This document shows, piece after piece, positions 16,022-24,013 of a stretch of DNA of 64,000 bases. The DNA lies in contig CAWJYU010000001.1 in assembly GCA_963847235.1 (NCBI GenBank), positions 1-64,000 on the forward strand, in the 5' to 3' direction. Below the pieces are notes generated by a model, which ran no database searches, was not told the origin of the DNA, and saw only the letters and a list, made by a program, of their open reading frames with translations. The position numbers and the translations under genes were made by a program. Every line of letters starts with the position of its first letter. Positions within the stretch are counted from its first letter, which is position 1. The stretch is from JACDAN01 sp963847235 (GTDB lineage: Bacteria > Actinomycetota > Thermoleophilia > Gaiellales > Gaiellaceae).

Positions 16022-16141
16022 CTAGGGGGCAGCGCCGAAGACGCCGATCTGCCGCGAGGCCTCGAACACGACGACCGCGACGGCATTCGACAGGTTGAGG
16101 CTGCGGTTACCGGCGAGCACCGGTAGTCGCATTCGCATCAG
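16022..16141 (-). pseudogene. trmL: 3' remnant of trmL (tRNA 2'-O-methyltransferase)
   Basis: Read on the minus strand, the ~38 codons before TAG 16022 encode LPVLAGNRSLNLSNAVAVVV then FEASRQ. This is the C-terminal knot of TrmL/SpoU-type methyltransferases, where NRSLNLSNAVAVV holds the AdoMet-binding loop. An in-frame stop lies at 16142-16144, and nothing upstream resembles the rest of the enzyme. It is therefore a fragment left by a deletion or insertion. It is too short to track in an ordinary gene list. Confidence 0.75.
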
Positions 16142-16253
16142 CTACTAGCAAGAACCAGAGCCCAGGCTTGCGGCAAACCACGGGTCGTGCCGCATAATCG
16201 CCGGTCGCAGGCGAGAACCTACGGAAATGGGAGGAGCCGTCCGGCGTGTGGCT

Positions 16254-17753
16254 ATGACCGAGCATGCGGTGGTGATCGCCGGAGGCGGCCCGACGGGGCT
16301 GATGTTGGCGGGCGAGTTGGCGTTGGCGGACGTCGACGTCGCCATCGTCGAGCGGCGCGCCAGCCAGGACCTCCCCGGCTCGCGCGCAGGCGGTCTGCAC
16401 TCACGCACCATCGAGGTTCTCGACCAGCGCGGGATCGCCGATCGGTTCCTCGCGGAGGGACAGCAAGCCCAGGTCGCGGGCTTCGCCGGCACCCAGTTGG
16501 ACATCAGCGACTTTCCCACCCGGCACAACTACGGCCTCGGGCTGTGGCAGAACCACATCGAGCGGATATTGGCCGGCTGGGTTGTCGAGCTGGCGGTGCC
16601 GATCTACTACGGCATTGAGGTCACCGGTTTCGCGCAGGACGACACCGGCGTCGACGTCCAGCTCTCCGACGGCCGGTCGCTGCGGGCCGAGTACCTCGTC
16701 GGGTGCGACGGTGGACGCAGTCTGGTCAGGAAGGCAGCCGGCATCGAGTTCCCCGGGTGGGATGCGACCACGAGCGCCCTGATCGCCCAGGTCGAGATGA
16801 CCGAGGCGCCTGAGTTGGGCATCCGCCGCGATGCCTCTGGCATGCATGCCCTGGGCAAGGTGGACTACGAGATCCGCGACGGCGAAGTGGTCTACAAGGA
16901 AGGAGGGACGGTGGGGGTCATGCTGACCGAGTCGCACGTCGGAGCCACGGCCGAACCCACCTTGCGCGATCTCAGCGAGGCGCTCGTCGCCGTGTACGGG
17001 ACCGATTACGGGATCCACAGTCCCACATGGATCTCCCGGTTCACCGACATGACTCGGCAGGCCGCGACCTACCGCGCGGGGCGCGTCCTGCTGGCGGGCG
17101 ACGCGGCGCACGTGCACTCCCCGGTCGGTGGACAGGGCCTCAACACCGGTGTGCAGGATGCGGTGAACCTCGGCTGGAAGCTGGCCCAGGTGGTCAAGCG
17201 GACGTCGCCGGACAGCCTCCTGGACACCTACCACGCCGAGCGCCACCCGGTCGCCGCCCGCGTGCTGCGCAACACGATGGCGCAGGTCGCGCTCATGCGC
17301 CCCGACGACCGCATCGAGGCGCTGCGCGAAAGCGTGACCGAGCTGCTGAGCATGGACGAGCCTCGCAAGCGGTTCGCCGCGATGATGTCTGGTCTCGACA
17401 TTCACTACGACCTCGGCGAAGGACACCCGCTGCTCGGACGCCGCATGCCCGATCTCGACCTGGTCACCGCCGACGGCCCGCTGCGGGTCTTCACCCTGCT
17501 GCACCAGGCCCGGCCGGTGCTCCTCAACCTCGGTGAGCCCGGCGGCTTCGACATCACTCCATGGGCCGATCGCGTTCAGATGATCGACGCCGAATACGCT
17601 GGTACGTGGGAGCTCCCGGCAATCGGAGCGGTCACTGCTCCCACCGCCGTGTTGATTCGGCCCGACGGATACGTGGCCTGGGTGGGAGACCGAACCCAAC
17701 TGGGGCTCCCTGAGGCGCTAACCACCTGGTTCGGACCGCCGGCTGAGGCGTAG
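16254..17753 (+). CDS. FAD-dependent aromatic-ring monooxygenase (rifampicin/phenol hydroxylase type)
   Basis: 499 residues from ATG 16254; GTG 16248 or ATG 16227 are possible, with GGAGGAG between them. FAD-binding motif GGGPTGLMLAGEL at the N-terminus, DG motif YLVGCDGGRSLVRK, and GD motif VLLAGDAAHVHSPVGGQGL are all intact. The C-terminal ~100 residues form the thioredoxin-like tail of the PheA/TfdB/Rox branch. It hydroxylates aromatic or polyketide substrates with NAD(P)H and O2; rifampicin monooxygenases are close in architecture. Cytoplasmic. It converges on the following regulator gene with 12 bases between stops. Confidence 0.88.
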   Translation: MTEHAVVIAGGGPTGLMLAGELALADVDVAIVERRASQDLPGSRAGGLHSRTIEVLDQRGIADRFLAEGQQAQVAGFAGTQLDISDFPTRHNYGLGLWQNHIERILAGWVVELAVPIYYGIEVTGFAQDDTGVDVQLSDGRSLRAEYLVGCDGGRSLVRKAAGIEFPGWDATTSALIAQVEMTEAPELGIRRDASGMHALGKVDYEIRDGEVVYKEGGTVGVMLTESHVGATAEPTLRDLSEALVAVYGTDYGIHSPTWISRFTDMTRQAATYRAGRVLLAGDAAHVHSPVGGQGLNTGVQDAVNLGWKLAQVVKRTSPDSLLDTYHAERHPVAARVLRNTMAQVALMRPDDRIEALRESVTELLSMDEPRKRFAAMMSGLDIHYDLGEGHPLLGRRMPDLDLVTADGPLRVFTLLHQARPVLLNLGEPGGFDITPWADRVQMIDAEYAGTWELPAIGAVTAPTAVLIRPDGYVAWVGDRTQLGLPEALTTWFGPPAEA

Positions 17754-17765
17754 CTCGTTCTCGCC

Positions 17766-18425
17766 CTAGCGCTGCGCCTCCTGCACGAGGAGCGCGATCT
17801 GGACCCGGTTGTCCACGCCGAGCTTGGTCAGGAGCCGGGAGACGTGCGCCTTCACCGTCGCGACGCTCATGTAGAGCTCGGCGGCGATCTCCGCGTTGGA
17901 GAGGCCGCGGCCGACCGCCAGTGCAACCTCGCGCTCGCGTGCGCTGAGGCTGTCGAACCGGGCGCGGGCCTTCTCGTGCCGCGCGCCCGCGTCGGGATCG
18001 CCGGCGACGAGGGCGATCAGCCGACGGGCGACGGGCGGCGAGAGCGTGCCGTCACCGGCGTGGACGAGCTCGATCGCGCGGACGATCTCGGCCGGAGGCG
18101 TGTCCTTGAGCAGAAAGCCGGCGGCGCCGGCGCGAAGCGCCCGCACGACGAGCTCGTCGGCGTCGAACGTCGTCAGGACGAGGACCTGAGGCGCCTGCGG
18201 CTGGGCCCGCAGGAGGTCCGTCGCTGCGATCCCGTCGAGCTCCGGCATCCGGATGTCCATGAGGACGACGTCCGGGTGGTGCTTGTCCACGGCGGGCAGG
18301 ACCCCGCGGCCGTCGTCCACCTCCCCGACGACCTCGATCTGCTCCGCGCCTGAGAGCATCAGCTTGAGGCCCGAGCGGACGAGCGGGTCGTCGTCGACGA
18401 GCAGGACGCGGATGACCTCGCTCAC
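17766..18425 (-). CDS. NarL-family response regulator (module A)
   Basis: 219 residues. Receiver with DDD at ~11-13, phospho-Asp in VVLMDIRMPELDG, Thr in LTTFD and Lys in FLLKDT; LuxR-type helix-turn-helix from LSAREREVALAVGRGLSNAE to the end. The start overlaps the kinase stop by 4 bases, so it is transcribed after the kinase. Together with the divergent ABC exporter genes at 19764-21455 it forms a sensor-regulator-exporter module of the kind common in actinobacterial drug and envelope-stress response. Likely target: the exporter promoter (inference). Confidence 0.88.
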   Translation of the reverse strand: MSEVIRVLLVDDDPLVRSGLKLMLSGAEQIEVVGEVDDGRGVLPAVDKHHPDVVLMDIRMPELDGIAATDLLRAQPQAPQVLVLTTFDADELVVRALRAGAAGFLLKDTPPAEIVRAIELVHAGDGTLSPPVARRLIALVAGDPDAGARHEKARARFDSLSAREREVALAVGRGLSNAEIAAELYMSVATVKAHVSRLLTKLGVDNRVQIALLVQEAQR

Positions 18426-19633
18426 GGCGTCCAGGGCAGGGTCGCGCGCAGGACGAAGTCGCCGGTCTCGTCCGGCCCGTGCTCGAGCTCGCCGCCGGCG
18501 AGGGAGACGCGCTCGGCCAGGCCGACGAGCCCGGCGCCCGACGCCTCCGGCGAGCGCCCGGCCGGGACGCCGATCGGGCTCCGGCTGACCACGGCGACGA
18601 CCAGCGCGGGGGTCTCGTCCGTCGAGACCGAGACCTCGACCGCGGCGCCTGGCGCATGCTTCCGCGCATTCGTCAGTCCTTCCTGGACGACTCGGTAGGC
18701 GGTGCGCCCGAGCGCCTCCGGAACCTGCGCGTCAGTCGTGTTGTTCATGTGGAGGCGGACGTGCATGCCCGCCTCGCTCGATTCCTCGATCAGCGTCGGC
18801 AGCTGCGCCAGTGTCGGCTGTGGGGGCTGCACCGTTCCTTCCTCGGACTCGTCGCGAAGGACGCCGATCACGTCCCTCAGCTCCTGGAGAGCGGTTTGAG
18901 CCGTCTCGCGGATCACCCCGGCGGCTTCAGCGACTTCTTCGGGAGAGGCGTCGGGCCGGAACTCCAGCGCTCCCGCATGCACGCTGAGCAGCGAGAGCCG
19001 GTGGGCGAGCACGTCGTGCATCTCCCGCGCGATGCGGCGACGCTCCGCCTCGCGGGCCTGACCGACGCGGAGCCGCTGCTCGGACTCGAGCCGCTCTGCA
19101 CGCTCACGCAACGAACGGATCACCTCGCGCCGCGCGCGGGTGAAGAGGCCCCATCCGAGCGCAACCGCGATCAGCAGGCAGCCGAGGAGCACCTGCGTCA
19201 CCCAGCTGCCGACGCTCGGATACAGGAGCGGGAAGACCACCGTCGAGACGAGGGCCAGTGCGACGATCCCGATCAGTGCGCGCCTCGACGCGCGGATCGC
19301 CGCGTTGAAGATCGCAAAGACCACTGCGCCTCCCGCCATCGCGGCGAACGTGGAGACCACCCCCGCGAGCACCGCAACTCCGACGGGATGGCGTCGACGC
19401 ACCCAGAGCGTCAGGCACACCGCCGTCCCGACCAGGAAGTCGACGACGATCCCTGGATCGCTGCGGTCCGCGGTGATCGAGCTGAGCGAAAGGACGCCGA
19501 TGCCCATCGCCGCGACGAACAGCAGGACGTCGACGACCCAGTCGCGGGCCGAGCGCTGGCCACCCGGCGCTTCGAGCAGCTCCCCGGGCAGCAGCGGACG
19601 CTGCCACCCCACCACGTTCGAGGGCTCTGTCAT
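18422..19633 (-). CDS. Membrane sensor histidine kinase, HisKA_3 type (module A)
   Basis: 403 residues from ATG 19633; the open frame extends to 19699. About five N-terminal membrane helices (residues ~30-170), then a coiled linker (RERAERLESEQRLRVGQARE), the phospho-His in IAREMHDVLAHRLSLLS, and an HATPase domain with GLVGLAERVSLAGG. No periplasmic sensor domain exists, as in intramembrane-sensing DesK/LiaS-like kinases. Partner of the regulator at 17766. The divergent neighbour is a split ABC ATPase gene starting 131 bases away. Confidence 0.88.
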   Translation of the reverse strand: MTEPSNVVGWQRPLLPGELLEAPGGQRSARDWVVDVLLFVAAMGIGVLSLSSITADRSDPGIVVDFLVGTAVCLTLWVRRRHPVGVAVLAGVVSTFAAMAGGAVVFAIFNAAIRASRRALIGIVALALVSTVVFPLLYPSVGSWVTQVLLGCLLIAVALGWGLFTRARREVIRSLRERAERLESEQRLRVGQAREAERRRIAREMHDVLAHRLSLLSVHAGALEFRPDASPEEVAEAAGVIRETAQTALQELRDVIGVLRDESEEGTVQPPQPTLAQLPTLIEESSEAGMHVRLHMNNTTDAQVPEALGRTAYRVVQEGLTNARKHAPGAAVEVSVSTDETPALVVAVVSRSPIGVPAGRSPEASGAGLVGLAERVSLAGGELEHGPDETGDFVLRATLPWTP

Positions 19634-19763
19634 CGCTTCCAAGCGTACGTCGAAGCGACGGTTCGACCCCCGACCAAAGTCGATCCGAGCGTCGACCAAG
19701 GGTGCGATCGAACTAGCCCGGCGGCCCTACCGCGTGGCAGTACCCGGCGGCCACACTCGACCC

Positions 19764-20682
19764 ATGATCAAAACAGAGAACCTCACCAAGCGGTTCGGCG
19801 CGAAGACGGTCGTCGACGACGTCTCGTTCCGCGTCGAGCCCGGAACCGTCACAGGGTTCCTCGGCGCCAACGGCGCCGGCAAGACCACGACGCTACGGCT
19901 GCTGACCGGGCTCTCCGAGCCGGACGGCGGCGAAGCGGTCGTGCTGGGCGGGCGCTACCGCGACCTGCCCAATCCGGGACGCCGCGTAGGCGTCCTGCTC
20001 GACGCGGCCGCGCAGCACGGCGGCCGGCGCGGCCGCGAGGCGCTGGCCGTCTCCGCGCAGCTGATGGGAGTCGACCAGCGGCGCGCCGAGCGAGCTGCTC
20101 GACCTGGTTGGGCTCGACCGGTCGGCTGCGAAGAAGCGGGTGCGCCACTACTCCCTGGGCATGCGTCAGCGGCTCGGGATCGCCCACGCCCTGCTCGGCG
20201 ATCCGGAGGTGCTGATCCTCGACGAGCCCGCGAACGGGCTCGATCCTCCCGGGATCCGCTGGATGCGCGAGCTGCTGCGCGACTTTGCGGACCGCGGCGG
20301 CACGGTGCTGCTCTCATCGCACCTGCTGCACGAGGTCCAGGCTCTGGCCGACCGGGTCGTGATCATCGACCTCGGACGCATCGTCGCCCAGGGAAGCCTC
20401 GCCGAGCTGCTCGCCGGCTCGGGCACGGTCGTGCGCGGAGACGACGACGTGCGGCTTCGCTCGGCGCTCGACGCCGCCGGCCTGGAGGCTCGCCCCGCGA
20501 TCGACGGCGGGTTCGTCGTCGAGGCTCAGCCCGACGCCGTCGGGAGGGCTGCGCTCGCGGGCGGCGTGGCACTCAGCCGCCTGGCTCCCTCGGACGGCTC
20601 CGGCCTCGAGCAACTGTTCTTCGACCTGACCGCGGGCGCCTCGAACGGCGCCCGCGCCGACCGAGTGGAGGTCACCTCATGA
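19764..20682 (+). CDS. ABC-2 exporter ATP-binding protein, with one frameshift
   Basis: Starts at ATG 19764. Walker A GANGAGKTTT is in the first frame. The frame changes near 20088-20092, and the rest continues one base on: ELLDLVGLDRSAAKKRV, signature YSLGMRQRLG, Walker B VLILDEPANGLD and the H-loop LLSSHLLHEV. Reassembled length is ~306 residues, normal for the CcmA/YxlF group. The C-terminal ~90 residues are family-variable. The reading-frame change does not damage any motif, so a sequencing indel is the simplest explanation. Its stop overlaps the permease ATG by 4 bases. It powers the permease at 20679-21455. Confidence 0.8.
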
Positions 20683-21455
20683 GCACTGCCGTCCTCGAAT
20701 CCCCCCTGTCGCATCGTGCCGTCGAGAAGCGTCCGAGCCTCTTGCGGCTCACCGCCGTCGAGCTTCGGAAGATGGTCGACACCCGCGCAGGCTTCTGGCT
20801 GCTCCTGAGCATCTTCGGCCTGACCGTCGCGGCGCTCGTCACGGCGTACTTCACGGGCGGACCGGAGGATCACACGTTCAAGCAGATGTTCGTCCTGGCG
20901 GCTTTCCCGTCGGCCTTGCTCCTCCCGATCGTCGGAATCCTCCTGGTCAGCTCCGAGTGGAGCAACAGGACGACCTTGATCACGTTCACGCTCGTGCCGC
21001 GACGCGTCCGCGTTCTCGCGGCAAAGGTCGGCGCCGGTGTCGTCCTGGCAAGCATCGCGCTCGTCATCGCCCTCGGGCTCGCGGCTCTCGGCGCCGCCAT
21101 CGCGCGGCCGGACGTGGACGGCGCCTGGTCGATCTCCCCGCAGCTCTTCGGCCAGCTCACGCTCTACGTCATCGCGTCGATGCTGATGGGCGTCGCCTTC
21201 GGCGTGGCGCTGCTCTCCTCCCCGGTGGCCATCGTTCTCTACTTCCTGATGCCGATGGGAGCCATCGCGCTCAGCGCGATCCCGTGGTTCGACGGCGTCG
21301 TCCCGTGGCTGGACTGGTGGAGCTCCGTCTCGATCCTGGCCGACAAGCCGCTGAGCTCGACCGAGTGGGCACACGCCGGCACCTCACTCGCCGCATGGGT
21401 GCTCCTTCCCCTGGTCGTCGGGCTCTGGCGCATCACCCGGAGCGAGGTGAGCTGA
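20679..21455 (+). CDS. ABC-2 type exporter permease
   Basis: 258 residues with six predicted membrane helices, beginning after a polar N-terminus (LTAVELRKMVDTRAGFWLLL is typical of ABC-2 permeases entering TM1). Its start overlaps the ATPase stop (ATGA). It would form the transmembrane half of an exporter with the upstream ATPase, next to the kinase/regulator pair at 17766-19633. Substrate unknown; antibiotics or lipids are usual for this class. Confidence 0.8.
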   Translation: MSTAVLESPLSHRAVEKRPSLLRLTAVELRKMVDTRAGFWLLLSIFGLTVAALVTAYFTGGPEDHTFKQMFVLAAFPSALLLPIVGILLVSSEWSNRTTLITFTLVPRRVRVLAAKVGAGVVLASIALVIALGLAALGAAIARPDVDGAWSISPQLFGQLTLYVIASMLMGVAFGVALLSSPVAIVLYFLMPMGAIALSAIPWFDGVVPWLDWWSSVSILADKPLSSTEWAHAGTSLAAWVLLPLVVGLWRITRSEVS

Positions 21456-21457
21456 CG

Positions 21458-21718
21458 ATGCAGGCTCGGCACGGGCGGCCGCGGCTCTACGCGGCTGCCC
21501 GGGTCGGGCTCGTCGTCGCAGCGCTCGTGGTGCTGCTCAACGTCGTGCTGCCGAAGGCCCTGGCGGCGATCCCGTTCGCCGATCTGCCCGACCTTCCCGA
21601 CGGTCCCGACATGCCCGGCTGGCTCCGCTGGCTGCGGCTGGCAATCGTGATCACCGTCATCGCGCTGATCGTCATCGGCGAGATCCAGAAGGATCGGGAC
21701 GACCAGCAAGGAGAGTGA
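21458..21718 (+). CDS. Small two-helix membrane protein in the exporter operon
   Basis: 86 residues; ATG 21458 lies 2 bases after the permease stop and is preceded by GAGGTGAG inside it. Two membrane helices (~14-36 and ~57-76) are separated by an Asp/Pro loop, ending in a charged tail. No family recognised. The tight spacing on both sides (GTGA overlap with the next gene) argues that it is a real component of the same operon, perhaps an accessory subunit of the exporter. Confidence 0.6.
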   Translation: MQARHGRPRLYAAARVGLVVAALVVLLNVVLPKALAAIPFADLPDLPDGPDMPGWLRWLRLAIVITVIALIVIGEIQKDRDDQQGE

Positions 21719-22734
21719 CCGTGCCGCGCGACCGGCGTGCGTGGCTTCCGGCGCTCTTCCTCTTCTTCTTCGCGCCGGTCAGCGCCGAGTACCTGATCGG
21801 GTACGACGACATCATCGACGACCCGGCCGTGTTGATCTTCGCCCTGCTGATCCTCGGCCCGCTCTACGGGGCGCCGGCCGTCCTGATCCGCGAGGCGACG
21901 CGCCGGTACGGGCGCGGCTGGCCGACGATCCTCGCTCTCGGGCTGGCGTTCGGGCTGGTGGAGGCGGGGCTCATCGACCAGTCGCTGTTCAACCCTGACT
22001 ACCGGGACATTCCCTACTGGAGCGACTTGCGCGAGCCGACGCTCGTCCCGGGCGGCGTCAGCGTGGCCATGGCATTCGGGTTCCTCGTCGGTCACATGAT
22101 CGGCAGCATCGCCGCGCCGATCGCGCTCACTGAGGCTCTGTTCCCGGATCGCGCTCGACGGCCGTGGCTCGGCCCGAGCGGACTTGCGTGGATGGCAGTG
22201 CTCTGGCTCGCAGCCGCGGGCTTCGTCCTCGGCGACACCCTGAGCACCGAGTCCTTCAGGCCGTCCCTCGCCCAGCTGGCTGGTACCTCGTTGCTCGTTC
22301 TCGCGTTGATCGTCGTTGCGTTCACGCTGCCTCCGCCCCGCGTCCGGCCTGCGCGCAGCCTTCCGGTCCCGCCGCCGCTGGTCGTCGGAGCCGTCACTGC
22401 GTTGCTGCTGGGAGCCCGCCCGCTGCTCGACGGCCTTGTCTCACGGAGTGCAGCCGCAGCAGGCTGGACCGCCACGCTGTTCGGCATCGCGCTGCTGTTG
22501 CTCTGGGGTGCTCTGCTGAGCCGCTGGTCGAGCCGGGCGGGCTGGACGGACGGCCATGTCCTTGCGGCCGCGGCCGCAGCGATGCTCAGCGTCGGCGCCG
22601 TCGCGTTCACCGTCGAGCCGCTCGGCGATCCTTCGCCCGTCCCGCGGTACGCGGCGAACACCGTGCTGCTCGTCGTGGTGGCCGCGCTCGTCGCCGTCGC
22701 GTACGTACGGCAGCAACGCCAGACGACGACGTAG
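21715..22734 (+). CDS. Polytopic membrane protein of unknown function
   Basis: 339 residues from GTG 21715, which overlaps the previous stop; GTG 21721 is an alternative. Around nine hydrophobic helices. A conserved-looking cytoplasmic segment, LIREATRRYGRGWPTILALG, lies near residue 60 and is followed by GLVEAGLIDQ. It is reminiscent of, but does not match, the CPBP intramembrane protease layout, because the paired Glu motif is not clear. No cofactor motifs. Placed in the exporter operon, so it may be an immunity, transport or membrane-stress protein (inference). Confidence 0.6.
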   Translation: MTVPRDRRAWLPALFLFFFAPVSAEYLIGYDDIIDDPAVLIFALLILGPLYGAPAVLIREATRRYGRGWPTILALGLAFGLVEAGLIDQSLFNPDYRDIPYWSDLREPTLVPGGVSVAMAFGFLVGHMIGSIAAPIALTEALFPDRARRPWLGPSGLAWMAVLWLAAAGFVLGDTLSTESFRPSLAQLAGTSLLVLALIVVAFTLPPPRVRPARSLPVPPPLVVGAVTALLLGARPLLDGLVSRSAAAAGWTATLFGIALLLLWGALLSRWSSRAGWTDGHVLAAAAAAMLSVGAVAFTVEPLGDPSPVPRYAANTVLLVVVAALVAVAYVRQQRQTTT

Positions 22735-22779
22735 GAGCCGCGCCTCGGCCGGCCGGCCGCCCGGCGCTACCGTCGAGTC

Positions 22780-23787
22780 GTGTGGAACCTGGCCGACCGG
22801 CTGCCCAGTCCTCCCACGCTGCTGCGAATCGGGCTGGTGGTCTTCGTCCTCGCGTGGCTCTTCGGGCCGTACGAGCTCCGGTCGGCGATCCCGATCTGGC
22901 TTCCGTTCCTGATCGCGCTCGGGCTCGAGGTTCACTTCTTCGTCGGCGCCCTCCGCTCGCCTCCGGCGAGCCGGCCGGACCGCGGGCCGCAGACGAGCGA
23001 CCGGGAGCAGTACGGCTACGGAGACGACGCCGAGGAGCTGCTGCTCGTCCGCGACGAAGACCAGGAGCTGTGGATCCCCTACTCGGGCGAAAGGGGCGAG
23101 GAGCTGGAGGCGTTGCTGGACGACGCTCGCGAGCCTCCGGAGGAGGAGGAAGCGGCCGCCGTCATGGAGGAGGAGCCGGAGCGCGAGCGGATGCGGCTCC
23201 CGCTCCGCCGCTTCGCCGCCGGGCTCGGCCTGATCGCCGCGCTCGCACTGGTCTTCTGGTTCGTCGAGAGCCGCACCGGCTGGAACGGGCTCGATGCGAG
23301 CACCCGCGCCGAGGCCGCCGCGCGCTTCTCCGCCGAGGCCTCACGCGTGGTCGGGAAGCCGGTGACGATCCGGTGCGACGAGTCCGGCGACTACGTCGGC
23401 GCCGTCCAGCATGCCGACGGCGTCGCTGTCGTGGGCGGCAACCTCGCGTACTTGACGCCTGAGCGCTGCCTCGATCTGTACCGACTCGCGTTCGAGGACG
23501 AGGTGCGGTCGAACAGGACCGGCCGGGCAATCGCCGTGCTCGCCCACGAGGCCTGGCATCTCCGCGGCGAGTCCGACGAGGGGATGACCGAGTGCTACGC
23601 CCTCCAGAGTGGCGTCGAGATCGGGGAACGACTGGGCCTGTCGCCGAGCCGGGCCCGGCGCCTGATGCGCCAGCAGCTGGTCGAGAACGCGCTTCGCGGC
23701 GGGTCAAGCCTCGAGTACCGGGTGCCGCCGGAGTGCCGCGACGGCGGCCGGCTCGATCTGAGGCCGGACCTCGAGCGGTTTCCCTAG
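22780..23787 (+). CDS. Membrane-bound HExxH metalloprotein, putative peptidase
   Basis: 335 residues from GTG 22780. Two N-terminal membrane helices (~15-55), a long acidic cytoplasmic region (residues ~75-137, including EEEEAAA), a third helix (~145-163), then an extracytoplasmic domain. That domain holds HEAWH at 256-260 with Glu271 eleven residues later in GMTECYALQ, a plausible zinc HExxH...E set, and cysteines at 199, 230 and 272. I do not recognise the family. The His-Glu-His-Glu spacing suggests a gluzincin-like hydrolase facing outside. It lies 45 bases after the polytopic membrane protein gene. Confidence 0.6.
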   Translation: MWNLADRLPSPPTLLRIGLVVFVLAWLFGPYELRSAIPIWLPFLIALGLEVHFFVGALRSPPASRPDRGPQTSDREQYGYGDDAEELLLVRDEDQELWIPYSGERGEELEALLDDAREPPEEEEAAAVMEEEPERERMRLPLRRFAAGLGLIAALALVFWFVESRTGWNGLDASTRAEAAARFSAEASRVVGKPVTIRCDESGDYVGAVQHADGVAVVGGNLAYLTPERCLDLYRLAFEDEVRSNRTGRAIAVLAHEAWHLRGESDEGMTECYALQSGVEIGERLGLSPSRARRLMRQQLVENALRGGSSLEYRVPPECRDGGRLDLRPDLERFP

Positions 23788-24013
23788 ATCCGGAGGAGGA
23801 CTCTGCGTAGTGGGGGCGTGAGCGCCCGACGCACCGCTTGTCCCAGCTCCCACGTCAACGCGTCCCGACCGAACCGCCCGCAGGTCGCCGTCGGCGAGCT
23901 CGAGCCGTGAGATGCCGCAAATTCCTCGAATCGGCCGCGTCGGTGGACCGATGAGTTCCCGAGCCTTCGCGCGTCTTAGGTAGAACCCAACGAAGTCGAC
24001 GAAGGGGCCCCCA
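23788..24013. other. Intergenic region before the MMPL gene
   Basis: 226 bases, no gene recognised. The right end carries GAAGGGG a few bases before ATG 24014. The promoter was not identified. Confidence 0.4.

Noticed and set aside
16168..16195. Fourth TGCGG...CCGCA palindrome before the monooxygenase
   Set aside because: TGCGG and CCGCA are 16 bases apart instead of 5, so it does not fit the motif of the three island sites.
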